Source of the DNA: Maricurvus nonylphenolicus
GTDB lineage: Bacteria; Pseudomonadota; Gammaproteobacteria; Pseudomonadales; Cellvibrionaceae
Assembly: GCF_042854845.1 (NCBI RefSeq)
Contig: NZ_AP031498.1
Span: 744,001 to 808,000 of the forward strand
Direction of reading: 5' to 3'
Length of the DNA: 64,000 nt
Positions 50,269 through 59,141 of this stretch are shown here, piece after piece. Under the pieces are notes generated by a model. That model saw only the letters and a program-made list of their open reading frames with translations. It searched no databases and had not been told where the DNA came from. A program made the position numbers and the translations under genes. Position 1 is the stretch's first letter. Each line of letters begins with the position of its first letter.

Positions 50269-52251
50269 ATGAACATGAAAAGAAATCTGTTTATCTCTGC
50301 GCTGGCCGCTCTAACGACAGCTGGTATCGTGGGTGGTTGTCAGTTACAAGATTCTACCCTGCAATACCTGTCCAGTTCAGAATCCATTGAGGCTCTGGAA
50401 TCCAAACGTATTCGAGCGGTTGCTGCCGAGAGTGGTGAACACTGGGTGCTGGCGTCCAGCGAAAGTCATGGCGTGGTGGTATTTGATCAGCAGGGTGATC
50501 AGGTTTCTCGTTTGTCTTTGGGTGAGGTGCAGTCGTTTGATATACGCTTGGATGCTTCTGCTCAGGGGTGGATTGCCGCTGTAGATGAAAAATCCAATCA
50601 GCTACGTTTGGCTCAGCTAGATTTACCAGAGCAAAATTTTAAGGAGATTAATGCGCAGCAGCGCTGGAATAGTGAACTCACCAGTGTGTGTTTATATCAG
50701 CAGCCTTATACAAACCAGCTGTATAGCTTTGTTGCTACCGAGGCAGGTTTAGTGCACCAAATGATGCTGGTCAATGTTCAGCAAAATCCCAGTTGGGTTG
50801 AAGTTAGAGCGTTGGCGGTAGGGCCAGAGGTTGCCGCCTGTAGTGCCAATGATGAACAGCAGCAGCTATTTCTTGCCCAGTTAGGGGTGGGCATATTGAC
50901 TGTGAATGCCGATGAAGAGGCCGATCAGGGCCGAAGTATTTTGCAGGCCCAGACACCACTTGGCAAACTCACAACAGCGGTAAGTGATATACAGTGGTTG
51001 GCGGATAAGAAGCAGTTACTGATCACAGAAGAAGGTAACAATAAGGCCTGGTTGCACAGTTTGCGTAGTGGCCTACAGGCTTTGACGTTACCGGCATCGG
51101 ATAGTGACTGGGAAATTACCAGTGTGTCCGCAGCATTTCCCGCAGATCAAGGGCTTTGGTATGCGGTTAGCGATGAAGGCGACCAGATTTTACACTTCGT
51201 TGGTAAATCCTTGCCTGCGACTAATTCTATCGACAACCATCAGGTGATCACGGCTTATGTTGCTGCTTCGGTAGAAACCGATGTAGTAAGCAGTTATGGC
51301 GATGCGGCAGATGACCCTGAAGTTTGGGTGAATGCTAACGATCCCGCACAAAGCCGAATTCTGGCAACCGACAAGCAAGCGGGTTTGATCGTTTATGATC
51401 TGCAGGGCAAGCAGCAGCAATTTATCGCCCGTGGCAAAGTGAATAATGTGGATATCCGTTATGGTGTGCAGCTAGGGGAAAAGCTGGTTGATTTAGCTAT
51501 GGCTACCAATCGCAGCACTGGTGCTGTGGATATCTTTACCATTGATCCCGATACCGGTTTGGTGAAGCTGTTGAGTGCCAATGCGGTTAAAACGGATTTT
51601 GAGGATCCCTACGGTGGTTGTTTATATCAGTCACCTCAAAGCGGTGATGTGCATGTTTTTGTTAATGAAAAGAGTGGCCGTTACCAGCAGTGGCAGTTGA
51701 TGCTGGAAGAGCGTCGTACTCGCGCCCGTTTGGTGCGTAGTTTTAGTCTGGAAGGTCAGCCAGAGGGTTGCGTTGCCGATGATCAACAGCAGCGCTTGTA
51801 TGTTGGTCAAGAAGATTACGGTGTGTGGTCATTGGATGCTGAACCCGAAGCTAACACTGATTTAACGCTTGTAGATAATATCGAATCAGGTCGTCTGGTA
51901 GCCGATATTGAAGGCTTGAGTTTGTACCTGGGTGAAGGTGAAGAGGGGTATCTGGTTGTCTCCAGTCAGGGGGATGACAGTTATGCGTTGTATAAACGCG
52001 ATAATCAGGAATTCGTCGGTCGCTTTAAAGTGACTGCCAATGCGCGTAAAGGTATCGATGGTAGCTCAGAAACCGATGGTTTGGCTGTAACCAGCGCTAA
52101 CCTGGGTGGTGAGTTTGAGCGTGGGTTACTGGTTGTTCAGGATGGCCGTAATCTGATGCCGAGTCAGCGGCAGAATTTTAAGCTGGTGGCTTGGGAAGGT
52201 ATTGAAGTAGCTTTGCAGTTGGAACCTGTGCAAGCTGTATCGCGGCGCTAA
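50269..52251 (+). CDS. Beta-propeller phytase lipoprotein with two propeller domains
   Basis: A 660-residue protein with a lipoprotein-like signal (TTAGIVGGC). The C-terminal half (about residues 330-655) has all beta-propeller phytase (3-phytase) signatures: GDAADDPEVWVNANDP, TDKQAGLIVYDL, VNNVDIRYG, PEGCVADD, VGQEDYGVWS, DIEGLSLYLG, SSQGDDSYALY and ETDGLAV. The N-terminal half (about 30-320) looks like a diverged, incomplete propeller lacking those motifs, the dual-domain layout known from some phytases. These enzymes hydrolyse Ca-phytate to inositol phosphates and phosphate at the cell surface. The start could be either of two close ATGs (50269 or 50275). Confidence 0.9.
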   Translation: MNMKRNLFISALAALTTAGIVGGCQLQDSTLQYLSSSESIEALESKRIRAVAAESGEHWVLASSESHGVVVFDQQGDQVSRLSLGEVQSFDIRLDASAQGWIAAVDEKSNQLRLAQLDLPEQNFKEINAQQRWNSELTSVCLYQQPYTNQLYSFVATEAGLVHQMMLVNVQQNPSWVEVRALAVGPEVAACSANDEQQQLFLAQLGVGILTVNADEEADQGRSILQAQTPLGKLTTAVSDIQWLADKKQLLITEEGNNKAWLHSLRSGLQALTLPASDSDWEITSVSAAFPADQGLWYAVSDEGDQILHFVGKSLPATNSIDNHQVITAYVAASVETDVVSSYGDAADDPEVWVNANDPAQSRILATDKQAGLIVYDLQGKQQQFIARGKVNNVDIRYGVQLGEKLVDLAMATNRSTGAVDIFTIDPDTGLVKLLSANAVKTDFEDPYGGCLYQSPQSGDVHVFVNEKSGRYQQWQLMLEERRTRARLVRSFSLEGQPEGCVADDQQQRLYVGQEDYGVWSLDAEPEANTDLTLVDNIESGRLVADIEGLSLYLGEGEEGYLVVSSQGDDSYALYKRDNQEFVGRFKVTANARKGIDGSSETDGLAVTSANLGGEFERGLLVVQDGRNLMPSQRQNFKLVAWEGIEVALQLEPVQAVSRR

Positions 52252-52279
52252 ATTATTCTCACTATATTACTAGATGTCC

Positions 52280-52354
52280 GCCATTCCCGAGAAAGCGGGA
52301 ATCCAGTTGGAAGTACGCGCGTATTTCATGGATTCCCGTTTTCGCGGGAATGGC
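52280..52354. repeat. dRS3-like palindromic repeat, complete unit (element H)
   Basis: GCCATTCCCGAGAAAGCGGG starts a unit that ends in CCCGTTTTCGCGGGAATGGC, so two small ATTCCC/GGGAAT hairpins are arranged head to head within a 75-bp inverted repeat. It lies between the convergent phytase and DUF934 genes and is the intact version of element G (22326-22387). Confidence 0.8.
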
Positions 52355-52423
52355 ATTTATAAAGCATTTTCGATCTTTTTGATGAGTGGATGTTAATAAG
52401 CGTCTGTTAATAAACGTAGATAG

Positions 52424-52915
52424 TTACGTCCGCCACCGAAACAACGGCAACGGCTGGTCACAAGCCTGTTGATAACCTTCACTGAAACTGTTCAGTGCCT
52501 TGGTAATCTCTGTACGATCAATCTCATCGTCCAGTTCAAAACTGTCAAACCCACAGCGCTTTAAATAAAACAACTGATCAAACAGAATATCACCACTGGC
52601 GCGTAGTTCACCGCGGAAGCCATAACGCTCCCTGAGAAGAGTCGCCATGGAAAAACCCTGACCATTACTGAACGCCGTAAAATTAATCACGATCAGATTG
52701 AAATGGCCAAGATCTTCCTGGCAGTCAATTAACTGTTGGTCCAGGTGAATAATCAGCCCCAGTGTGCGATTACTGTCTAATAACTGTGAACGGTGTGTCT
52801 GCCACAGCTCGGGTAGTAATAATATGCCGCCTTCTATACTGGACAGTTCTTGATTGCCATCCCAGAGATGCCAATTGTCGTCGACGATACGGCCGGTTCT
52901 AGCGAATACTGGCAT
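52424..52915 (-). CDS. DUF934 family protein, sulfite-reductase associated
   Basis: A 163-residue protein that starts MPVFARTGRIVDD at 52915, overlapping the cysI stop by 17 bp; an in-frame ATG ten codons upstream is less likely. Visible family features are ELSSIEGGILLLPELW, VINFTAFSNGQGFSMATLLRERYGFRGELRASGDILFDQL and LKRCGFDSFEL. DUF934 genes regularly follow cysI in proteobacteria and are thought to help assimilatory sulfite reduction, without a defined reaction. Confidence 0.85.
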   Translation of the reverse strand: MPVFARTGRIVDDNWHLWDGNQELSSIEGGILLLPELWQTHRSQLLDSNRTLGLIIHLDQQLIDCQEDLGHFNLIVINFTAFSNGQGFSMATLLRERYGFRGELRASGDILFDQLFYLKRCGFDSFELDDEIDRTEITKALNSFSEGYQQACDQPLPLFRWRT

Positions 52916-54566
52916 AGGCCTGCTCCTTAAATGCTGCCATTCCAATACGTTCTAACGTGTTTAAGAAGTGCTCACCTTCGATACGTAACGCGACAAAGGT
53001 CTTTAATATTGATTGAATAACCGAGGGGATTTGCTGGCGCGAGAAAGCGGGGCCCAGCACCTTACCGATTGCGGCAGGTTGATTAAGGCGGCCTTCACTG
53101 CCTCCCAGGGTTACCTGATAAAACTCTTCACCTTTTTTATCCACACCCAGAATGCCGATATTGCCAGTATGATGGTGGGCGCAGGCATTCATGCAGCCGG
53201 AAATGTTCAGGGACAGTTCGCCGAGATCATAAACATAATCCAGATCGTCAAAATGTTGCTGAATAACATTGGCGACAGGAATGGATTTGGCATTCGCCAG
53301 CGCACAAAAGTCGCCGCCGGGGCAGCAGATAATGTCGGTCAGGGTATTGATGTTGGGGCTCACCAGCCCGTGATTACGTGCGGCTTGCCAGCACTCATAG
53401 AGTTTGTCGATGCGAACATCGGCCAGTACAATATTTTGCTGGTGAGTTGTGCGTACTTCACCATAGCTATAACGGTCTGCCAGGTTGGCGACGGCTTCCA
53501 GTTGTTCATCGGTAATATCACCCGGCGCTTTGCCCGGTGTTTTTAAGGATAGGACAGCGGCACAGTAGCCTGGAGATTTGTGCGAGCGCACATTGTGCAT
53601 CAACCAGTGTTTGAACTGTGGTTGTTTATTTTGCCCCAACTCGCTTATGGACAAAGGTTTATCAAAGCTTTGATATTTTGGCTGACTGAAATGCTGTTTG
53701 GCCAGCTCGATATCCTGATCCCGTAAGGGGGAATAGTTGTCTTTGATCGCCAGCCACTCCACTTCCACCGCTTTGCGAAACTCTTCAACACCCATGGCTT
53801 TAACCAGAATCTTGATACGAGCCTTGTATTTGTTATCCCGGCGCCCCAAGCGATTATAAATGCGTAGAATGGCACACAGATAAGAGAGTAAATAACGCTG
53901 CGGTAAGAAATCACGAATACGCGGCGCAATAATCGGCGTTCTACCCTGACCACCGCCAACAAATACCTGAAAGCCCATCTCACCTTTGTCGTTATGGGTT
54001 AGGCGCAAACCTATATCGTGAAATTGCAGGGCTGCGCGATCATCAATAGAACCGGTAATGGCAATTTTGAATTTACGCGGCAGGAAGGCAAATTCAGGAT
54101 GCAGGGTTGACCATTGACGAACCATTTCACAGTAGGGGCGCGGGTCAGCGACTTCGTCATCGGCAATAGCGGCAAACGCATCGGAGGTCACGTTGCGGAT
54201 ACAGTTCCCGCTGGTTTGGATGGAGTGCATTTCCACTTCCGCCAGCTCTGCCAGAATATTCGGTACGGCCTCCAGTTGCGGCCAGTTAAACTGAATATTC
54301 TGTCGTGTGGTGATGTGGCAGTAACCTTTATCGTACCGACGGCAGATATCCGCCAGCTTGCGCAGCTGATCGGAAGACAGCATGCCGTAAGGCACCGCAA
54401 CCCGCAGCATCGGTGCCAGCCGTTGAATATACAGGCCGTTTTGCAAGCGCAGCGGCAGAAAAGCTTCCTCGGATAATTTACCGTCGAGATAGCGTTGGGT
54501 TTGCTCGCGGAATTGTTGCACCCGTTCGCGCAGTAATTGTTTATCGTAATGATCGTATTGGTACAT
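52899..54566 (-). CDS. cysI: Sulfite/nitrite reductase hemoprotein (CysI type)
   Basis: A 555-residue siroheme and [4Fe-4S] enzyme with two ferredoxin-like halves (THITTRQNIQFNWP and VRTTHQQNIVLADV). The cluster ligands are in CCPGGDFCALANAKS and SLNISGCMNACAHHHTGNIG. It reduces sulfite to sulfide (six electrons) for cysteine synthesis; the length and the DUF934 partner match the pseudomonad type. A nitrite role is less likely because no nitrate genes are near. It begins nine bases after the ccoG stop, so the genes form one operon. Confidence 0.85.
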   Translation of the reverse strand: MYQYDHYDKQLLRERVQQFREQTQRYLDGKLSEEAFLPLRLQNGLYIQRLAPMLRVAVPYGMLSSDQLRKLADICRRYDKGYCHITTRQNIQFNWPQLEAVPNILAELAEVEMHSIQTSGNCIRNVTSDAFAAIADDEVADPRPYCEMVRQWSTLHPEFAFLPRKFKIAITGSIDDRAALQFHDIGLRLTHNDKGEMGFQVFVGGGQGRTPIIAPRIRDFLPQRYLLSYLCAILRIYNRLGRRDNKYKARIKILVKAMGVEEFRKAVEVEWLAIKDNYSPLRDQDIELAKQHFSQPKYQSFDKPLSISELGQNKQPQFKHWLMHNVRSHKSPGYCAAVLSLKTPGKAPGDITDEQLEAVANLADRYSYGEVRTTHQQNIVLADVRIDKLYECWQAARNHGLVSPNINTLTDIICCPGGDFCALANAKSIPVANVIQQHFDDLDYVYDLGELSLNISGCMNACAHHHTGNIGILGVDKKGEEFYQVTLGGSEGRLNQPAAIGKVLGPAFSRQQIPSVIQSILKTFVALRIEGEHFLNTLERIGMAAFKEQAYASIR

Positions 54567-54575
54567 GGCTATCTC

Positions 54576-56000
54576 TTAATCTGTTCCAGGTAGTGGAGCT
54601 AAAAAGCGAGTTATCTGTTGGGCGCTAATGTTGGGTTGCTGTAGCGACGTGACAACCACGGAGAAGGTGTCATTGGTGCGCTCTACCTTGTCTCGGGGAA
54701 TACTGACGCGAATGGGCACAGCGAGTACTTCACTTTCTTCCAGTACGACTTTGCGCATGCCTTTAAAAACATAGGCAGGGTTACCTTCCAGGCTGATCTG
54801 GTAGCTCTGCTGGCCACGATCCATATTGTTAATTTTTACCGTGTATACGTTTTCAACACGCTGGTTAGCCAAGTGGAATAAATGACTGCCACGATCGCGC
54901 ACCACATCGACGCTGAGTGGCGTGCGGCTGGCGGTCATGCCTATGAACAAACCGGTAATAATCACTGAAGACAGCAGGTAGCCGATAAAGCGGGGGCGCC
55001 AGATATGTTTCTTGCCGCCGTTAATAATGTCCTGGGTGGTAAAACGGATTAGGCCTCTGGCATATCCCATCTTGTCCATCACATTGTCACAGGCATCAAT
55101 ACATAAACCGCAGTCGATACATTCGGCTTGCAGGCCATCGCGAATATCGATATCCACCGGACACACCTGTATGCACCAGTTGCAATCAATACAGTCGCCG
55201 AGTCCCTGGGATTGGTAATCACTACTAGCTTTACGTGGCCCACGGTTTTCACCGCGCAGATGGTCATAGGTCACCAGCATGGTATGGTCGTCATACATTA
55301 CCGACTGGAAGCGTGCGTAGGGGCACATATATTTACATACCTGCTCGCGCAGCCAGCCGGCGTTGAGGTAAGTAAACAGCAAGAAAAAGGCGACCCAGAA
55401 ATAAGTCTCACCTGATGCTTTCAGGGTCGCAAAGTCCACAACCAGTTCACGAATACCGTAAAAGTAACCGACAAAGGTCAGGCCGGTAACCAGGGCTATC
55501 AGCAACCAGATACTGTGTTTGGCAGATTTGCGCCACAGTTTATTAAAGCCCTGTTTATCCAGGCTCCAGGGTTGCTGGTCGAGTTTGATGCGCTGGTTTC
55601 TGTCTCCCTCGCACTTATCTTCAGCCCAGATATACATCAGTGTCCAAACGGTTTGCGGGCAGGTAAAGCCGCACCATACCCGTCCCACCAACACTGTCAC
55701 GGTAAACAATAAAAACGCTGCGATCATTAACAACCAGGCCAGTAAAATGCCGTCCTGGGGCCAGAAGGTCATCCAAAAGATATGAAACTTTTGGGCGCTC
55801 AGGTCGAACAGCATGGCTGGTCGGTTATCGATTTGAATCCAGGGAATCAGTAAAAAAGCAGCCAGCAGGGGAATGCCGGTATAGCGGCGCAGGCGTTGGT
55901 AAAAGCCTTTTACGCGGCGGGTATAAATTTTGTCGGCAGCTTGGTAGCGATCAACATAACGGACTGATGAATCAGAGCTACTGGCGATAATGTCGGGCAT
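54576..56000 (-). CDS. ccoG: Cytochrome c oxidase accessory protein CcoG (FixG/RdxA)
   Basis: A 474-residue inner-membrane ferredoxin with about five membrane helices, the motif GRVWCGFTCPQTVWT, YMCPYARFQSVMYDDHTM, two [4Fe-4S] clusters in CIDCNWCIQVCPVDI and CIDCGLCIDACDNV, and a C-terminal Ig-like domain (about 365-470). CcoG helps reduce copper for assembly of cbb3-type cytochrome oxidase. The oxidase genes themselves are not in the window. AAGGAGGG precedes the start. Co-transcription with cysI and DUF934 is seen here as tight spacing. Confidence 0.95.
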   Translation of the reverse strand: MPDIIASSSDSSVRYVDRYQAADKIYTRRVKGFYQRLRRYTGIPLLAAFLLIPWIQIDNRPAMLFDLSAQKFHIFWMTFWPQDGILLAWLLMIAAFLLFTVTVLVGRVWCGFTCPQTVWTLMYIWAEDKCEGDRNQRIKLDQQPWSLDKQGFNKLWRKSAKHSIWLLIALVTGLTFVGYFYGIRELVVDFATLKASGETYFWVAFFLLFTYLNAGWLREQVCKYMCPYARFQSVMYDDHTMLVTYDHLRGENRGPRKASSDYQSQGLGDCIDCNWCIQVCPVDIDIRDGLQAECIDCGLCIDACDNVMDKMGYARGLIRFTTQDIINGGKKHIWRPRFIGYLLSSVIITGLFIGMTASRTPLSVDVVRDRGSHLFHLANQRVENVYTVKINNMDRGQQSYQISLEGNPAYVFKGMRKVVLEESEVLAVPIRVSIPRDKVERTNDTFSVVVTSLQQPNISAQQITRFLAPLPGTD

Positions 56001-56174
56001 TTAGCCCTCCTTAACTTCACGGCGCATTGTGTAATTTGAATGTAAAAAGAGTGTGAGTAGCCCGACTTCTCTTTAACTAAGTGGCCTACTCACACTGAAG
56101 GCGCTGATGTGGCGAACGGGGACGAGCTACCAGCATCAGGGCGTTTGGATGTTCAGTGTAGGTAAGGTAGGGTT

Positions 56175-56265
56175 ATGGGTACAGATTCAAAAAATGTTAT
56201 ATTTTAAGGTTCAGATAGAGGCTATCTGTAACTGTTACTATGATTTTTGTGGAAACTGTACCCAT
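56175..56265. promoter_or_regulatory. 10-bp inverted repeat flanking the MocR promoter
   Basis: ATGGGTACAG (56175-56184) and CTGTACCCAT (56256-56265) are perfect inverted copies, 71 bp apart edge to edge. The right copy abuts the ATG of the MocR-type gene, so binding by its own product would cover the promoter and start, as in autoregulated MocR systems. The whole gap 56001-56265 has no gene. Confidence 0.5.
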
Positions 56266-57684
56266 ATGACTGAATACCGCTATGAGCAACTGGAGCAGCG
56301 CCTGCGCGAGCAGATACGTATAGGTCAATTGGCCGCGGGAGAGCGTATGCCTTCTGTGCGGCAGCTAAGTCGTGATGCCACCTTGTCCAAGTCCACCGTG
56401 CTTACCGCCTATGCGCGGTTGGAGGCCGAAGGCCTGATAGAGGCCCGGCCTCGCTCCGGTTATTTTGTTGCAGCACCGGCTCAGTCTACGTCTGCACTAA
56501 CCAAGCCGGCGACCAGTGAGCCCTCTATTCAGCCTGTACCGGTATCGGTGGGGCAGGTGCTGGTAGATATTATGGAAAAGGGCACCGCGTTTGATTTACT
56601 CCCTCCGCCACCTAAACCGGTTCACGATAGTAATGAGCCCTTGCGCCGTTGCCTGGCCAGAGCTCTGCGTCGCCAGTCGCGCCTGGAGCAGGAATACTAC
56701 GATGAGCCACAGGGTTTGTTGATGTTACGCGAGCAGCTAAGCCATCGTTTGGCCCATGGTGGTAGCCAGGTAAATGCCAGTGAGCTGGTCGTGACTTCTG
56801 GCTGCCAACACGCATTGTTATTGGCATTGATGGCAACAACGCAACCCGGCGATGTCGTCGCTATTGAGTCACCGGGTTTTTATGGCGCATTTCAATTACT
56901 GGAGGCGCTAGGATTGCAGGCCTTGGAACTACCTTGTTCAGTGGATACCGGCATCAGCCCCGATGCCCTGGCGTTGGCCTTGCAGCACTGGCCGGTAAAA
57001 GCCCTGATGCTGTCACCGAGTTATTCGACACCGACGGGCGCCTGTATGCCGGAAGCCAGTAAATTGAAAATTTTGTCGCTGGCCAAAACACACGGTGTAG
57101 CCATTATCGAAGATGATATTTACGGCGAGCTTCCGTTTGGTTTGCAGCGTCCGCGTACGTTGCATTCCTACGATGACAGTGGCTCGGTATTATTGTGCTC
57201 GTCGTTTTCAAAATGCCTGTCACGGGATTTGCGCGTGGGTTGGATTGCCCCGGGTAAATATCTGGAAAAAGTAAAACGATTAAAAGTCGTAACCTCATTA
57301 GCCAGTAGTGCTACTGCACAACAGGGCGCCAGTGAATACCTGGCCGATGGCGCCTATGATCGTTATCTGCGCCAACGGCGTCAGCAATTCAGACGGCAGT
57401 GTGACCAATTACAGGAGTTAATTGTCGAGCATTTGCCGATGGCGACGGCGTGCAGTTATCCACAAGGTGGTCTGGCGCTGTGGTTAGAATTACCGGAAAG
57501 TGTGGATACCTTGCAGCTGTTTCATTTGGCCAGGCAGCAGGGGATCACCATTACTCCCGGACGTTTGTTTACCGCTCAGGAGCGTTACCATCATTTTTTA
57601 CGTTTGAGTTTTGCCCAACCATGGACGCAAGAACGACAAAGCGCGTTGCAGTCGTTAGGAAAAATGATTGCCAATACTATCTAA
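56266..57684 (+). CDS. MocR-type regulator (GntR HTH fused to aminotransferase domain)
   Basis: A 472-residue protein with a GntR winged HTH (about residues 1-70; MPSVRQLSRDATLSKSTVLTAYARLEAEGLIEARPRSGYFV) and a fold-type I aminotransferase domain (about 105-465). The PLP lysine is in LCSSFSKCLSRDLRVGWI; SPSYSTPTGACMP and IIEDDIYGELPF are further PLP-site motifs. MocR proteins sense vitamin B6 or amino-acid aldimines and regulate nearby genes. An in-frame extension of 53 codons upstream runs through the promoter region and is rejected. Possible targets are itself and the downstream lipoprotein gene. Confidence 0.85.
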   Translation: MTEYRYEQLEQRLREQIRIGQLAAGERMPSVRQLSRDATLSKSTVLTAYARLEAEGLIEARPRSGYFVAAPAQSTSALTKPATSEPSIQPVPVSVGQVLVDIMEKGTAFDLLPPPPKPVHDSNEPLRRCLARALRRQSRLEQEYYDEPQGLLMLREQLSHRLAHGGSQVNASELVVTSGCQHALLLALMATTQPGDVVAIESPGFYGAFQLLEALGLQALELPCSVDTGISPDALALALQHWPVKALMLSPSYSTPTGACMPEASKLKILSLAKTHGVAIIEDDIYGELPFGLQRPRTLHSYDDSGSVLLCSSFSKCLSRDLRVGWIAPGKYLEKVKRLKVVTSLASSATAQQGASEYLADGAYDRYLRQRRQQFRRQCDQLQELIVEHLPMATACSYPQGGLALWLELPESVDTLQLFHLARQQGITITPGRLFTAQERYHHFLRLSFAQPWTQERQSALQSLGKMIANTI

Positions 57685-57740
57685 GGGCTGTTATAAAACT
57701 TTGGAATGGTTTTTCTAATAATAAGCAATAAGGATATGTT

Positions 57741-58961
57741 ATGGGTTACACAACAAAAGTTTCACAAATCGCCCTGGCAGGTGTATTAGGGGGTAGTTTA
57801 CTGCTAGTTGGTTGTGGCCAGGAGTCGGCGCAAAAAACGGCAACAACGCCACAGCAGACAACAGAAACTGTCACTGAAAACACGCTTCATGACAATACGG
57901 AAAAACAGGCGCCAGCTTACCATGTTTCTATTACGCTGGGTGATACTGCGACCTTAACCACGCTGTTCAGTTATCCCAATGCCAATAATGGCGAAACACT
58001 GGAACAAACCATCGAGCACTATCTGACTCAGCGTGTACAACGCGATTTGATTACTAATGGTAGTGTTGATGTCACTGTGGCTAACGATACTTACACAGCG
58101 ACTATTTCCGGTGATACTGAATCCGTTAATGATTATCAGGGCCAGATCACCACCTTTTTACAAAACGGTACCCTGGCGGCCAAAGCCGTTACCGAGCTAA
58201 AAGCTGCGGGTAAATGGAATGACGATGAATGGCGTATGTTCCTGCCGTTGGGGTTGTCCATTGTTAATCAGCGCTCCGTACAGTTGTTACATTTTCCACC
58301 TGATTACTCGCTACCGGATCAGGATTACCTGAATTCCAAAACCAGCCAGCGCTGGGAAAAACTGTTAGAACTTAATAGTGTCGCCAGTGAAGATGTCACC
58401 TTGTATGAGAGCATTTTGGATGTTGCGCCTATTGCTGCACCTGCCAGTGCCGGTAGTTCGTTAAAAGATACTTACAGTTACTTCGAGCCTTATGTATTAC
58501 AACAACTGCCTTTGTTACTGGATGTGGATGAAGGTAAAAGTGCATTGCCAATTGTGGCTTACGGTGGCCCGGTTCGCTCCTGGGTGTCTGAGTACTACAA
58601 GCTGCAGGACTTTGGGGTAAACTCCTATAACACCATTTCCATTACCGATTCAGAAACCGCGCCGATTCTGGGAGCTAACCACCCAAGTTATATTTGGTAT
58701 GCCAAGGAAGATGGTCGCGATGCGGCGATGAAAGTCATGGAGCAGGATTTGGTGTCTGCCTGTTGGCAAGCCAGTATGGGCGCTAACCCGGGGCAGCACG
58801 GTGATCAGGTGTTGCAGGATTGCACTACCTATTGGCAAGGGAAACCTATGACGGTTTGTGTGAATATGGAAATTCAGGCATACGATAAAACCGAAGCGGA
58901 AGCTAAGGTTCTTTGTGAAAAGGATATGCCAACGCCGAAAGCTGAGGTTGCTATAAACTAG
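57741..58961 (+). CDS. Unrecognised 406-residue lipoprotein
   Basis: A lipoprotein with lipobox LLVGCGQ and a Thr/Gln-rich linker (about residues 30-60). The rest is an alpha/beta domain that I cannot assign, with a conserved-looking C-terminal block (GPVRSWVSEYYKLQDFGVNS, NHPSYIWYAKE, DLVSACWQASMG) and three cysteines near the end (Cys in SACWQ, LQDCTTYW and TVCVNME) that could pair in the periplasm. It lies 56 bp after the MocR gene in the same direction and may be co-transcribed with it. No enzymatic motif is visible. Confidence 0.6.
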   Translation: MGYTTKVSQIALAGVLGGSLLLVGCGQESAQKTATTPQQTTETVTENTLHDNTEKQAPAYHVSITLGDTATLTTLFSYPNANNGETLEQTIEHYLTQRVQRDLITNGSVDVTVANDTYTATISGDTESVNDYQGQITTFLQNGTLAAKAVTELKAAGKWNDDEWRMFLPLGLSIVNQRSVQLLHFPPDYSLPDQDYLNSKTSQRWEKLLELNSVASEDVTLYESILDVAPIAAPASAGSSLKDTYSYFEPYVLQQLPLLLDVDEGKSALPIVAYGGPVRSWVSEYYKLQDFGVNSYNTISITDSETAPILGANHPSYIWYAKEDGRDAAMKVMEQDLVSACWQASMGANPGQHGDQVLQDCTTYWQGKPMTVCVNMEIQAYDKTEAEAKVLCEKDMPTPKAEVAIN

Positions 58962-58963
58962 AT

Positions 58964-59099
58964 CGTGGCGCTTATGACCCGTTATTGCCTTCCAAGACAC
59001 GCTTTCCGGCATCCACTCTCGTTTACAGGCAGCGCTCTGCGTCGGCGTCCTGCCTCCGAAGGTCTTGAAAGGCAATAACGGGCCACAAGCTTAAGGCCC
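58964..59099. repeat. Inverted-repeat element F
   Basis: Arms around GACCCGTTATTGCC (58977-58990) and GGCAATAACGGGCC (59071-59084) extend inward through CAAGAC/GTCTTG. A small inner pair CAGGCAG/CTGCCT lies in the centre. Like the other elements it lies between convergent genes. Its sequence is unrelated to elements A-E. Confidence 0.75.
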
Positions 59100-59141
59100 G
59101 CCAACAGTTTTCTTAAAAATCTTTTTATTATTTAGATCAGA

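Noticed and set aside
56107..56265. 53-codon N-terminal extension of the MocR regulator
   Set aside because: GntR domains begin at MTEYRYEQLEQ; the extension runs through the promoter and inverted repeats.
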